Numbered from the stretch's first letter, positions 7,763 through 16,585 are shown. The stretch: 64,000 nucleotides of DNA from Bradyrhizobium sp. AS23.2 (GCF_001908185.1 NZ_LGHM01000080.1:99346-163345), one strand, 5' to 3'. Notes: a model not told the origin generated them from the sequence alone. Numbers and translations are program-made.

Positions 7763-8397
7763 GCCTTAGCCACCAGCAGCCTCGCCAGCTTCTCCACGGC
7801 GCTGTCCGGCGTGGTTACGACCGGACGGCCGGTGGCTTCCGCGACGAGTGGTGCAGTCGCCGCGATGCTGAACTGTGCCAGTGCAATGACGTCACAATCG
7901 CGCAAATCGCGCGAAGCTTCCGTGATCAACCGATCATGCGCTGCGTGATCGCCGCGATCAAGCGCAGCCAGCGCGCCCTCGGCGAGTTTCGGCACGACCT
8001 GGACGGAGGTTGGAAACTCCGGCGGCATCGAGACCAAGGTCGGCGGGAAAGTCGAGAGCAGGCCGATCCGCCTACCCATCGTCACCGCGCGCTCGATCAT
8101 GGCCTCGTTTGGCTTGAGCACCGGCATCGGTGCATGTGCGCGTGCGACCGCCTCGATGCAGGGGCCGAAGGCCGAGCAGGTGAACAGGATTCCGTCGGCT
8201 CCCGTTGCCGCTGCATAATCGCCGAGCGCGAGGAAACGCTCGGTCATTGCGTCATTGAGCTTCCCGTCGCGCGCCAGATCCGCAGAGAGGCTGTCGTCGA
8301 GCAGGTTCATCAGCCGTGCCTCTGGCCATGCCTTTGCGAACGCCGCCTCGATCGGGGCGATGGAATGCTTGAGGGCGTGGATCAGAGCGATGCGCAT
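7759..8397 (-). CDS. Asp/Glu racemase-superfamily protein (212 aa)
   Basis: The true start is the ATG at 8397 (MRIALIHALKHSI); the frame is open further upstream only by chance. The fold is that of the Asp/Glu/hydantoin racemase superfamily: a first cysteine in GILFTCSAFGPCIEA (about residue 80) could be the catalytic thiol, but the second cysteine in the C-terminal half appears as RDCDVIALAQFS, so both half-sites may be present. Such enzymes racemise acidic amino acids or hydantoins, or isomerise maleate. It lies downstream of an AapJ-like binding protein and an aminotransferase, which supports an amino-acid substrate. Substrate is unassigned. Confidence 0.75.
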   Translation of the reverse strand: MRIALIHALKHSIAPIEAAFAKAWPEARLMNLLDDSLSADLARDGKLNDAMTERFLALGDYAAATGADGILFTCSAFGPCIEAVARAHAPMPVLKPNEAMIERAVTMGRRIGLLSTFPPTLVSMPPEFPTSVQVVPKLAEGALAALDRGDHAAHDRLITEASRDLRDCDVIALAQFSIAATAPLVAEATGRPVVTTPDSAVEKLARLLVAKA

Positions 8398-8443
8398 GGG
8401 GGCGTCGTCATTGAACGTGCGTACTTGATCAAAGATCTCGTGC

Positions 8444-8464
8444 CCCGGACGCAGCGCGTCCGGG
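8444..8464. terminator. Hairpin between binding-protein gene and racemase-like gene
   Basis: CCCGGACGC and GCGTCCGGG pair perfectly over nine bases around a three-base loop. There is no T-run, so it may protect the 3' end of the upstream message or attenuate rather than fully terminate. It would make the binding protein transcript more abundant than the racemase message. Confidence 0.5.
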
Positions 8465-8477
8465 ACACGCGCGATGT

Positions 8478-9491
8478 TTACTTGAACGGAATGGCGTACA
8501 TCAAACCGCCCTTGCTCCAGAGGCCGTTGAGGCCGCGTTCGAGCTTGAGCGGACTCGCCTTGCCGACATTGCGCTCGTAGATCTCGCCGTAATTGCCGGT
8601 GGCCTTGATCGCCGTGACCAGCCATTTGTTGTCGAGCCCGAGCCGCGAGCCAAGGTCGCCGGAGGCGCCGAGCAGCCGCTGGATCGCGGGTGTCTGCGAC
8701 TTCGCCATCTCGTCGACATTGGCCTGGGTCACGCCGAGCTCCTCGGCCTCGATCAGGCCGTAATGCAGCCAGGTAATGATGTCGCTCCAGACCTCGTCGC
8801 CGTTGCGTGTGAAGGGGCCGAGCGGCTCCTTGCTGATGGTCTGCGGCAGCACGACGTAGTCGGCGGGGTTCGGCGCCGCGGTCGTCACAGCGCCGGCGAG
8901 CGCGGAAGCGTCCTGGGTCATGGCATCGCAGCGGCCGCCGAAGAAGGTCTGGTACATCGTGTCGATGCGGTCGAACACCAGCGGCTTCCAGTCGATGCCG
9001 TTGGCCCGGCCGTAATCGCCGAGCGTGACCTCATGTGTGGTGCCCTGCGCGACGCAGACGGTGGCGCCCTTGAGGTCCTTGAGCTCCTTCACGCCGAGGT
9101 CCTTCTTCACCACAAAGCCCTGGCCGTCGTAAAAGTTGATCGGCCCCTGCCGCAGGCCCAGCGTGACGCCGCGCAAATAGGTCTGCGTCGAATTGCGGTA
9201 GAGCACGTCGATCTCGCCCGACTGCAGTGCCGTGAAGCGGTTCTGCGCGGTCAGCGAGACGTAGCGCACCTTGTTGGGGTCGCCGAGCACGCCGGCCGCG
9301 AGCGCGCGGCAATAGTCGACGTCGAGACCCTTGTAATTGCCTTGCGAATCCGGCGCGGAGAAGCCGGCAAAACCGGCGCTGACACCGCACACCAGCGTGC
9401 CCCGGGTCTTGACCGTGTCGAGCGTCGCCGCCGACGCGATCACCGTCGATGCCGCGAGCACACCTGCGGCGATAACCACTTTCCTCATCAT
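8478..9491 (-). CDS. Amino-acid ABC transporter substrate-binding protein, AapJ/BztA-like (337 aa)
   Basis: A signal peptide (MMRKVVIAAGVLAASTVIASA) is followed by a class 3 solute-binding domain: LDTVKTRGTLVCGVSAGFAG, then GLDVDYCRALAAGVLGD and a NRFTALQSGEIDVLYRN block typical of AapJ/BztA. These periplasmic receptors deliver general L-amino acids to a two-permease, one-ATPase importer. GGGGAG precedes the ATG. It sits 12 bases after the aminotransferase on the same strand. Two AapQ/AapM-like permeases lie on the opposite strand 2.3 kb away, so the three likely form one importer. The ligand may be narrower than in general amino-acid transporters. Confidence 0.9.
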   Translation of the reverse strand: MMRKVVIAAGVLAASTVIASAATLDTVKTRGTLVCGVSAGFAGFSAPDSQGNYKGLDVDYCRALAAGVLGDPNKVRYVSLTAQNRFTALQSGEIDVLYRNSTQTYLRGVTLGLRQGPINFYDGQGFVVKKDLGVKELKDLKGATVCVAQGTTHEVTLGDYGRANGIDWKPLVFDRIDTMYQTFFGGRCDAMTQDASALAGAVTTAAPNPADYVVLPQTISKEPLGPFTRNGDEVWSDIITWLHYGLIEAEELGVTQANVDEMAKSQTPAIQRLLGASGDLGSRLGLDNKWLVTAIKATGNYGEIYERNVGKASPLKLERGLNGLWSKGGLMYAIPFK

Positions 9492-9503
9492 GTTACTCTC
9501 CCC

Positions 9504-10853
9504 TCAGTGATTGACACTACGCAACACGTTATCGACGGCCGTGCCGAGCCTGTCGACGATCAGGTCGATCTCCTCCGCGGAGGCGATATAGGGCGGCGCG
9601 AGCAGCACATGATCGCCGCGGACGCCGTCCACGGTGCCGCCGCCGGGATAGCAGCCGAGGCCGTTGGCAAAGGCCTCCGCCTTGATCTTCTGATTGAGCT
9701 TGAGCGCCGGATCGAACGAGGTGCGGCTGGCGCGATCCGCGACGAGCTCGATCGCCCAGAACAGCCCACGCCCCCTGATGTCGCCGACATGGCGGTGATT
9801 GCCGAAGCGATCGATCAGGCGTTGCTCGAGTTGCTTGCCGCGTTCCTTGACGCGGTCGAGCAGGCGATCCTCGCGGATCACCTCCTGCACCGCGAGCGCG
9901 GCTGCGCAGGCGAGAGGATGTGCCAGATAGGTGTGGCCGTGCTGGAAGGCGCCCGAGCCGGCGCGGATGATGTCGATGATCTTGCCGCTCGCAAGCATCG
10001 CGCCGATCGGCTGATAGCCGCCGCCGAGACCCTTGGCGATGGCTTGGATGTCCGGGGCAACGCCCTCCTGCTCCCAGGCATGCGTCGTGCCGGTGCGGCC
10101 CATGCCGCACATGACCTCGTCGAGGATGAGAAGGGCGCCATGCCTGTCGCAAATCTCGCGCACCGCCTTGAAGTAGCCGTCCGGTGCCGTCACGGCGCCG
10201 GCGGTCGCGCCGACGACGGGCTCGGCGAGGAATGCCGCCACGGTGTCAGGGCCGAGTCGCTGGAACTCGGCTTCGAGCTCGGCCGCAAGCCGTGCCACGA
10301 ACTGCGCATCCGACTCGCCGTCGTGTTTCTCGTGATAGGCGAAGGCCGGCGTCACATGGCTGAAGGCGGCCGAGAGCAACGGTGCATAGGGCGCGCGCCG
10401 CCAGGCATTTCCACCCGCGGCAAGGGCGCCGAGCGTGTTGCCATGATAGCTCTGTCGCCGCGCGATGAAATGCTGCCGCTGCGGTTCGCCGCGCTCGATG
10501 AAATATTGCCGTGCCAGCTTGATGCTGGCCTCGATCGCCTCCGATCCGCCGCTGACGAAATAGGCGTAGGCGAGGCCACCGGGCTCGTGCCCGACCAGCG
10601 TTTCGGCAAGCGCCTCGGCCGGCTCGGACGAGAAGAAAGCAGTGTGGGCATAGGCGAGTGTTGAGGCCTGCTTCGCCATTGCGGCAATCACGCGCGGGTG
10701 CTGGTGGCCGAGACAGGAGACCGCCGCGCCGCCGGAAGCGTCGATCACGCGCCGTCCGTCTTCGGCAAAGAGATAGACGCCTTCACCGCCGATCGCCTTG
10801 GGCGGCGTTTCGCGCAACGAACGATGCAGGACGCGGCTGGTGCGAGCGGCCAT
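9504..10853 (-). CDS. Class III (omega-type) PLP aminotransferase (449 aa)
   Basis: Fold-type I aminotransferase: YFVSGGSEAIEASIKLAR for cofactor phosphate, the aspartate in LLILDEVMCGMGRTG, and the Schiff-base lysine in AIAKGLGGGYQPIGA. Length fits the family. Such enzymes move the amino group from an omega- or alpha-amino compound to pyruvate or 2-oxoglutarate. It begins three bases after the RpiR regulator ends and precedes the AapJ-like binding protein, so it probably acts on the compound this locus imports. Substrate is not readable from the sequence. Confidence 0.9.
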   Translation of the reverse strand: MAARTSRVLHRSLRETPPKAIGGEGVYLFAEDGRRVIDASGGAAVSCLGHQHPRVIAAMAKQASTLAYAHTAFFSSEPAEALAETLVGHEPGGLAYAYFVSGGSEAIEASIKLARQYFIERGEPQRQHFIARRQSYHGNTLGALAAGGNAWRRAPYAPLLSAAFSHVTPAFAYHEKHDGESDAQFVARLAAELEAEFQRLGPDTVAAFLAEPVVGATAGAVTAPDGYFKAVREICDRHGALLILDEVMCGMGRTGTTHAWEQEGVAPDIQAIAKGLGGGYQPIGAMLASGKIIDIIRAGSGAFQHGHTYLAHPLACAAALAVQEVIREDRLLDRVKERGKQLEQRLIDRFGNHRHVGDIRGRGLFWAIELVADRASRTSFDPALKLNQKIKAEAFANGLGCYPGGGTVDGVRGDHVLLAPPYIASAEEIDLIVDRLGTAVDNVLRSVNH

Positions 10854-10856
10854 GGG

Positions 10857-11729
10857 TCAACCTTTCTCTGAGACGTAGGTGGTGGCCGCGGCCAGCCGCG
10901 CCTCGGTATTCTCAAGGCGCTTCTTCGCGGCCGCGCCGCCGAGCGAGAACGTCACCGCGGCGAGCGACTGCGCAATTGCGATCGCGCCGGTGAGACTGGG
11001 GAAAAAGCCGGGCGGGGAGGCGGCCTCGAACAGCAGCACGTGGTCGGCGCCTTCGGCCATCGGCGCCGAGTGGCTATCTGCGATCGCGATCAGCGTTGCG
11101 CCGCTGCGATGAGCGGCTTGCGCAACGCGGACGCTCGCATGTGTGTAAGGCAGGAAGCCGATGACGATGACGGCCTCGCCGGGCCGAAAGGCGCCGAGGT
11201 CGAGATCGTCGGGGCCGGACGCGCCGACGAGTTGCACCTGCTCCGGTCGGAATAGCCGGAGCTCGTAGTTCAGCAGCTCCGCGACGCTGCGGCAGCTTCG
11301 ATAGCCGGTGATCCAGATCCGTTTGGCGTCGTGGAGTGCGCGGGCTGCTTCCGCAATCGGCTGCGCCGGGATGCGTGGGAGGCCGGCGGCTTCGGCCTCG
11401 AGCTTGTCGATGACGAGCGTGACGTCGGCATTTGGGCCGTGACGTCGACCTTTGGCGCGGCCGGAGAAGGGCGATGTCTGGGACGGCCGTCGTGCCTCGG
11501 TCAGCGCAGCGCGAAGTTCGTCCCAACCGGAATAGCCGATGGCCTTTGCGAGCCGCGTGAATGCGGCGGGGTCGGCGCCGGCTTCGGCGGCGAGATCGCG
11601 CATCGAACGGGTGGTGGCGTCGTAGTCGTTGGCGGCGACGAAGCGCCCGACCTCCTGCAAGCGCATCGGGAGCGATGGCAATGCAATGCGGAGTTCACTC
11701 AACGGCGAGGATTTCGCTGGCTCAGCCAT
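10857..11729 (-). CDS. MurR/RpiR-family transcriptional regulator (290 aa)
   Basis: N-terminal helix-turn-helix of the RpiR class (residues about 10-85, with TTRSMRDLAAEAGADPAAF and AKAIGYSGWDELR), then a SIS domain (about 130-260) with WITGYRSCRSVAELL and VIGFLPYTHASVRVA. SIS domains bind phosphosugars or similar ligands, though several RpiR relatives in rhizobia govern amino-acid-type loci. It heads the minus-strand unit with the aminotransferase and binding protein. An inverted repeat lies directly upstream of its start, between it and the divergent permease genes, so it likely controls both units and itself. Confidence 0.9.
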   Translation of the reverse strand: MAEPAKSSPLSELRIALPSLPMRLQEVGRFVAANDYDATTRSMRDLAAEAGADPAAFTRLAKAIGYSGWDELRAALTEARRPSQTSPFSGRAKGRRHGPNADVTLVIDKLEAEAAGLPRIPAQPIAEAARALHDAKRIWITGYRSCRSVAELLNYELRLFRPEQVQLVGASGPDDLDLGAFRPGEAVIVIGFLPYTHASVRVAQAAHRSGATLIAIADSHSAPMAEGADHVLLFEAASPPGFFPSLTGAIAIAQSLAAVTFSLGGAAAKKRLENTEARLAAATTYVSEKG

Positions 11730-11737
11730 GAAACATT

Positions 11738-11766
11738 TGTTGCACGGTTTTTGGATTGGTGCAACA
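11738..11766. promoter_or_regulatory. Inverted-repeat operator between RpiR gene and divergent permeases
   Basis: TGTTGCAC and GTGCAACA are a perfect 8-base inverted repeat separated by 13 bases. The site begins nine bases upstream of the regulator start and 51 bases before the permease GTG at 11817, so one bound dimer pair could control both directions. Confidence 0.6.
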
Positions 11767-11816
11767 CTTGACGTGCGCCGCCGGAAATCGTTGCTTTTGA
11801 GAAGGATTTTTGCGCT

Positions 11817-13004
11817 GTGACATCAGACTCACCGAGACCACCGCCGCGCCGCCGCTTCTTCGGCGCATGGGGACGCCGCGAACTACAGGGACTGTTCTGG
11901 CAGGTCCTGGTGGTCGGGATCGCGGTTGGGGTGATCGCTTTCCTTTGGTCCAACACCGTCACCAATCTTTCGGCCCGCCGTATCACGACCGGCTTTGCGT
12001 TCCTCGGCCGCGAGGCCGGCATGCCGATCGCCGACAGTTGGCTCTCCTATAATCCGAGAGATACCTACCTCTGGGCCTTCGTCGTCGGCGTTGCCAACAC
12101 CTTGCGCGTTGCCGTGATCGGCATCGTGCTCGCAACCATTCTCGGCACGCTGATCGGCATCTCGCGGCTGTCGGCGAACTGGCTGCTGTCGCGGCTCGCC
12201 GCCGTCTATGTCGAAACGCTCCGTGACATTCCGTTGCTGCTCCAGCTTCTGTTCTGGTACGTGCTGATGCAGGCGCTGCCGGCCGCGCGCGCGGCGTGGC
12301 GGCCGATCGAGGGCGTGTTTCTTTCCAATCGCGGCCTGATCCTGCCGGCGATCCCGATCGGGTCGCCGCAGCTTTGGGTGCTCGGCGCGACGGTGCTCGG
12401 GCTTGCGGTGTTCTACATGATCCGGCGCTGGCTGATCGCGCAGCAGATGCGCGACGGCAAGCCGCGGCCGGCGTGGCCCTTTGCGGTTGGCCTCATCGTC
12501 GCGCTGCCGGCGCTGGTGTCCGTGCTGCTCGGTGTGTCCTGGAAGATCGAATGGCCTGAACTGCGCGGCTTCAACTTCGTCGGCGGCTTGACGCTGGCGC
12601 CGGAATATTTCGCGCTGCTGATCGCGCTCGTCACCTACACCTCGGCCTTCATTGCCGAGATCGTGCGCAGCGGCATCCAGTCGGTGCCGCGCGGCCAGTG
12701 GGATGCCGCCAACGCGCTCGGCCTGCGGCGCAGCTTCATGTTGCGGCAGATCATTTTGCCGCAGGCGTTGCGCGTCATCGTGCCGCCGATGACGAGCCAG
12801 TATCTCAACCTGACCAAGAACTCCTCGCTTGCGGTGGCGATCGGCTACCAGGACGTGGTCTCGGTCGCCAATACCACGCTGAACCAGACCGGGCAGGCGA
12901 TCGAGGCGATCGCACTGATCATGGCGGTGTTCCTGACCATCAGCCTCGGCATCAGTTTCTTCATGAACTGGTACAATGCGCGCATCGCGCTGGTGGAGCG
13001 CTGA
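11817..13004 (+). CDS. Amino-acid ABC transporter permease, AapQ/BztB-like (395 aa)
   Basis: Inner-membrane permease with an N-terminal segment near residues 25-45, a long periplasmic insert, and a C-terminal HisM-type permease domain. The ATPase-coupling loop is seen in EIVRSGIQSVPRGQWDAA followed by ALGLRRSFMLRQIILPQALR. Length near 400 matches the AapQ/BztB subgroup rather than ordinary 220-residue permeases. It starts at GTG 11817 with AAGGA ten bases upstream. The second permease follows after two bases. No ATP-binding gene is adjacent, so the importer must borrow one from elsewhere. Confidence 0.9.
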   Translation: MTSDSPRPPPRRRFFGAWGRRELQGLFWQVLVVGIAVGVIAFLWSNTVTNLSARRITTGFAFLGREAGMPIADSWLSYNPRDTYLWAFVVGVANTLRVAVIGIVLATILGTLIGISRLSANWLLSRLAAVYVETLRDIPLLLQLLFWYVLMQALPAARAAWRPIEGVFLSNRGLILPAIPIGSPQLWVLGATVLGLAVFYMIRRWLIAQQMRDGKPRPAWPFAVGLIVALPALVSVLLGVSWKIEWPELRGFNFVGGLTLAPEYFALLIALVTYTSAFIAEIVRSGIQSVPRGQWDAANALGLRRSFMLRQIILPQALRVIVPPMTSQYLNLTKNSSLAVAIGYQDVVSVANTTLNQTGQAIEAIALIMAVFLTISLGISFFMNWYNARIALVER

Positions 13005-13006
13005 GC

Positions 13007-14113
13007 ATGACCGCGATCACCGATATGCCTGAGGCGCCGCGTGCTGCCCGTCGACCGCAAATGGGAAACCCGGTGCTGCGCTGGCTGCGCACCAATCTGT
13101 TCTCGTCGGTCCCGAACGCCATCCTCACGGTGGTGTTGCTGGCGGTGCTCGCGAAAGGCGTGATCAGCTTCGTGCAATGGGGCATCGCGAATGCGGTCTG
13201 GCTGACGCCGGCGAACGACTCCAGTGCCTGCCGTGCGGCGCGCGGTGTCGGCGCCTGCTGGGCGATCATCCCTGAAAAATACCGCTTCATCCTGTTCGGC
13301 ACCTATCCGTTCGACGAGCAGTGGCGGCCGGCGCTGTCGGTGCTGCTGTTCATCGCGCTGTTCTATCTCTCCACCCGCCGCGCCCTGTGGCGGCGCGAGC
13401 TGGCCTATATCTGGATCGGTGCGCTGGCGCTGATCAGCGTGCTGATGTGGGGCGGAGTACTGGGGCTCAGTTTCGTCTCGCAGGACCGCTGGGGTGGACT
13501 GCCGGTGACGCTGATCCTCGCAACCTTCGGCCTCGCTTTCGGCTTCCCGCTCGGCATTCTCGTCGCGCTCGGCCGGCGTTCAAAGCTGCCGGCGATCCGC
13601 TCGCTCAGCGTGCTCTATGTCGAGCTGATCCGCGGCGTGCCGCTGGTGAGCTTGTTGTTCATGGCGAGCGTGATGTTTCCGTTGTTCATGCCCAGCGGCT
13701 TCAACATCGACAAGCTCCTGCGCGCGCAGATCGCGATCATCCTGTTCGCTGGGGCCTATCTTGCTGAAGTCATTCGCGGCGGGCTTCAGGCCGTGCCGCG
13801 CGGGCAGTATGAGGCGGCCGATGCGCTGGGACTGTCCTACTGGCGCAAGCACCGATTGATCGTCCTGCCGCAGGCGATCCGCCACGTCATTCCGCCCCTA
13901 GTCAACACCTTCATCGCTTTCTTCAAGGACACCAGCCTCGTCCTGATCATCGGTATCTTCGACCTGCTGACGACGGCGAAGACGGCGATCATCGATCCTG
14001 CCTGGCAGCAATTCTCGGTGGAGGTCTACATCTTCGTCGCCGCGATCTATTTCGTCTTCTGCTTCGCGATGTCGCGGTACAGCCGGAGCCTGGAGGCGAC
14101 AAGCGGGAGATGA
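13007..14113 (+). CDS. Amino-acid ABC transporter permease, AapM/BztC-like (368 aa)
   Basis: Partner of the preceding permease. Hydrophobic segments start near residue 38; a cysteine-bearing periplasmic loop (DSSACRAARGVGACW) is characteristic of AapM/BztC; the coupling loop reads EVIRGGLQAVPRGQYEAADALGL. The ATG at 13007 lies two bases after the previous stop, so translation is coupled. The frame continues upstream only as overlap with the first permease. Together with the AapJ-like protein it would form a polar or general amino-acid importer lacking a local ATPase. Confidence 0.9.
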   Translation: MTAITDMPEAPRAARRPQMGNPVLRWLRTNLFSSVPNAILTVVLLAVLAKGVISFVQWGIANAVWLTPANDSSACRAARGVGACWAIIPEKYRFILFGTYPFDEQWRPALSVLLFIALFYLSTRRALWRRELAYIWIGALALISVLMWGGVLGLSFVSQDRWGGLPVTLILATFGLAFGFPLGILVALGRRSKLPAIRSLSVLYVELIRGVPLVSLLFMASVMFPLFMPSGFNIDKLLRAQIAIILFAGAYLAEVIRGGLQAVPRGQYEAADALGLSYWRKHRLIVLPQAIRHVIPPLVNTFIAFFKDTSLVLIIGIFDLLTTAKTAIIDPAWQQFSVEVYIFVAAIYFVFCFAMSRYSRSLEATSGR

Positions 14114-14114
14114 T

Positions 14115-14258
14115 CTCTCGTGTCCCGGACGCGCTGCAGCGCGCCAGCGCTGCTGCGCAGAGCCGGGACCCAGAGATACACGAGAGGTTGTAGATGCATG
14201 GGCCCCGGCTCTGCAGCGCACCGCTGAAGGAGCGCTGCGCTGCGTCTGGGGCACGAGA
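14115..14258. repeat. Composite palindromic intergenic element
   Basis: Outer arms CTCTCGTGT (14115-14123) and ACACGAGAG (14178-14186) enclose further GC-rich arms (CCCGG/CCGGG). A second half with CCCCGGCTCTGCAGCGC follows to 14258. It separates the convergent ends of the permease and amidase genes and could end both messages. Confidence 0.6.
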
Positions 14259-14264
14259 GTGAGG

Positions 14265-15683
14265 CTATTTCTTCACGCGCGGATCGATCGGTGTGGTGCT
14301 GCGCAGACCCAGGATATCCTCCAGCACCTTGGCGCCGGCGATCACTTGCGCATCCGCGCGTGGCGCGCCGACGACCTGGATGCCGACGGGCAAGCCCGAG
14401 GCCGTGAAGCCGCAGGGCAGCGACAGTGACGGACAGCAGGCCAGCGTGACGGCGTAGACGATGCCGAGCCATTCGACGTAGTTGTCGAAACGCTTGCCGG
14501 CGCACTCGGCGACATAACGATGCTCGATCGGGAAGGGGGGCACGATGGTCGTCGGCACCAGCAAGAGATCGTAGGTCTTGAAGAACTCGATCGCGCGCGC
14601 GGTCATGCCGACGCGCTGCGCTTCGGCGCGCTCGAGCTGCTCGACGGTGAGCTTGAGGCCTTCCTCGATGTTCCAGATCACCTCGGGCTTGAGCAGGTCG
14701 CGCTGGGTGCGGAGCAGCTGGGCCTTGCTGATCGCGAAATCGAAGGCGCGCAGCACGTGGAAGCATTCATGCGCCTCGCTCCAGTCCGGATGCGCCTCTT
14801 CGACGGTCGCTCCGGCTTCTGCGAAGCGTTCCGCCGCCTTGCGCGTGATCGCCTTGACCTCGGGGTCGACCGGCGTGATGCCGAGATCGGGCGAATAAGC
14901 GATGCGCTTCGGCTTCTTGCCCGACTGCGCCGCCGACAGGAACGAGGTTGCAGGCGCCGGCAGCGACAGCGGATCGGCCGCATAGTCGCCGCTCATGGCG
15001 TCGAGCAGCAGCGCGAGATCCTCGACGTTGCGCGCCATCGGGCCCTGGACGCCGAGATTGCGGTCGATACCCGCCTTCGGCGTGTGCGCGACGCGGCCAA
15101 TGCTTGGCCGCATGCCGACGATGCCGCAGAAGCTCGCCGGATTGCGCAAGCTGCCGCCCATGTCCGAGCCCTGCGCGAGCCAGGCCATGCCGGTGGCCAG
15201 CGCGACGGCCGCGCCGCCGGAGGAGCCGGCCGCCGATTTGGACGTATCCCAGGGATTGAGCGTCGCGCCGAACACCTCGTTGAATGTATTGGCGCCGGCG
15301 CCGAACTCGGGCGTGTTGGATTTTGCGTAGACCACCGCGCCGTTGGCCTCGAGGTTCTCGACCATGAGGTCAGACTTTGCTGGGATGTTGTCCTTGAAGA
15401 TCGGCGATCCCTGCGTGTTCAGCACGCCCGCAACGTCGGTCAGATCCTTGATCGGCACCGGCAAGCCCGCCAGCAGCCCGCGCGCGCCGGCCGGCTTCTG
15501 CATCAGCGCCTTGGCGCTATCCCGCGCGCGATCGAAGCACAGCGTCGGCAGCGCATTGACCTTGCCGTCCACCTCACTGATGCGTTTCTCCAGCACATCC
15601 AGCAGTTCGAGCGGCGAGACGTCGCCGGACCGCAGCTTGTCGACCACGGCGCACGCGGTTTCGCGGATCAGGTCCTGAGACAA
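14265..15683 (-). CDS. Amidase-signature-family amidohydrolase (472 aa)
   Basis: The Ser-cisSer-Lys triad is visible: lysine in GLPVPIKDLTDV (about residue 78), the cis-serine in SKSAAGSSGGAAVALATG and the nucleophile in DMGGSLRNPASFCG. Length is normal for the family. The start is a TTG at 15683 with AGGTAGGAG eight bases upstream; there is no ATG near. The family hydrolyses amides of many kinds (aliphatic, aryl, amino-acid derivatives, carbamates). It stands between the permease pair and an SDR; substrate cannot be named. The cytoplasmic location follows from the absence of a signal peptide. Confidence 0.88.
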   Translation of the reverse strand: MSQDLIRETACAVVDKLRSGDVSPLELLDVLEKRISEVDGKVNALPTLCFDRARDSAKALMQKPAGARGLLAGLPVPIKDLTDVAGVLNTQGSPIFKDNIPAKSDLMVENLEANGAVVYAKSNTPEFGAGANTFNEVFGATLNPWDTSKSAAGSSGGAAVALATGMAWLAQGSDMGGSLRNPASFCGIVGMRPSIGRVAHTPKAGIDRNLGVQGPMARNVEDLALLLDAMSGDYAADPLSLPAPATSFLSAAQSGKKPKRIAYSPDLGITPVDPEVKAITRKAAERFAEAGATVEEAHPDWSEAHECFHVLRAFDFAISKAQLLRTQRDLLKPEVIWNIEEGLKLTVEQLERAEAQRVGMTARAIEFFKTYDLLLVPTTIVPPFPIEHRYVAECAGKRFDNYVEWLGIVYAVTLACCPSLSLPCGFTASGLPVGIQVVGAPRADAQVIAGAKVLEDILGLRSTTPIDPRVKK

Positions 15684-15707
15684 TTATGTTACTCCTACCT
15701 CTTGATT

Positions 15708-15785
15708 GTCATTCCGGGGCGCCCGAAGGGCGAACCCGGAATCTCGAGGTTCCGGGTTCGATGCTTTGCATCGCCCCGGAACGAC
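15708..15785. repeat. Palindromic repeat, family C copy 1
   Basis: Begins GTCATTCCGGGGCG and ends with the near-complement CGCCCCGGAACGAC. Related copies stand at 21168, 42318 and 49901. Located in the gap between the amidase and SDR genes, both on the minus strand. Confidence 0.75.
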
Positions 15786-15808
15786 TGTGTCCAAGAACGT
15801 TGTATCAG

Positions 15809-16585
15809 TTAACCCCACCCCGCGCTGATGCCGCCGTCCACCGTGTAGATCACGCCCGACGTGTAGCCGGCGCGATCGGACGCCAGGAACGCCATGAGGT
15901 CGCCGATCTCGCGCGCATGCGCGGGGCGGCCGAGCGGCAGGCTCTTCTGGAATTCCTTGTAGCGGGTCTCGTCGCCGAACTGATGCTTTGCCCGCGTCTT
16001 GAGCAGCGTGACGTGGCGATCGGTGCCGACCGGGCCGGGATTGATGCCGACCACGCGGATGTTGTCGGCAAGGCTCTTGCCGCCGAGCGCGCGCGTGAAA
16101 GCCATCAGCGCGGCATTGCCGGCGCTGCCGCAGATGTAATTGGCATCGAACTTCTCGCCGGCCGCGCCGATGTCATTGACGATCACACCGCCGCCGCGCG
16201 CTTTCATCTGGGCATAGATCATGCGCGTGAGGTTAATGTAGCCGAACACTTTCAGTTCCCAGGCGTGCCGCCAGGTCGCCTCGTCGATCTTGTCGATGGA
16301 GCCGCCGGGTATGTCACCGGCATTGTTGACGAGGATGTCGATCTCCGCCGCTTCCTTGGCGAGCCGCGCCACATTCTCGGTCTTGCGTAGGTCGACGACG
16401 GTCGTGGAGGCATCGATCTGGTGCGCGGAGCGCAAGCGGTCCGCCAGCGCCTTGAGCTGATCGCCGCTGCGGGCGGCAAGCAGGAGGTGCGCGCCTTCCT
16501 CGGCAAAGGCCTCGGCGGCGGCTGCGCCAATGCCCTTGGACGCACCCGTGATCAGGACGCGCTTGCCACGCAGATGCAGATCCAT
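15809..16585 (-). CDS. SDR-family protein with altered catalytic lysine position (258 aa)
   Basis: Classical SDR fold: cofactor motif LITGASKGIGAAAAEAF near residue 12, NNAG at about 88. The active-site tyrosine is in NYICGSAGNAALMAF, but the YxxxK lysine is a serine (Y-ICG-S). All other landmarks, including the PGPVGTDR loop, are intact. This may be a subfamily with another proton relay, a different substrate or reduced activity. The gene is divergent from the tartrate/D-malate dehydrogenase with a shared regulatory gap of 158 bases, suggesting a common hydroxyacid pathway. Confidence 0.85.
   Translation of the reverse strand: MDLHLRGKRVLITGASKGIGAAAAEAFAEEGAHLLLAARSGDQLKALADRLRSAHQIDASTTVVDLRKTENVARLAKEAAEIDILVNNAGDIPGGSIDKIDEATWRHAWELKVFGYINLTRMIYAQMKARGGGVIVNDIGAAGEKFDANYICGSAGNAALMAFTRALGGKSLADNIRVVGINPGPVGTDRHVTLLKTRAKHQFGDETRYKEFQKSLPLGRPAHAREIGDLMAFLASDRAGYTSGVIYTVDGGISAGWG

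Noticed and set aside
8763..10664. Open frame of 633 codons on the plus strand across the binding protein and aminotransferase genes
   Set aside because: Lies antisense to two well-supported genes and has no recognisable motif or ribosome site.
14115..14258. CRISPR-like repeats or small RNA gene in the palindrome-rich gaps
   Set aside because: No regularly spaced identical repeats with unique spacers; the elements are single imperfect palindromes with relatives scattered in the window.
14520..15812. Open frame of 430 codons on the plus strand opposite the amidase gene
   Set aside because: Arg/Ala-rich antisense frame; the amidase triad on the other strand is decisive.
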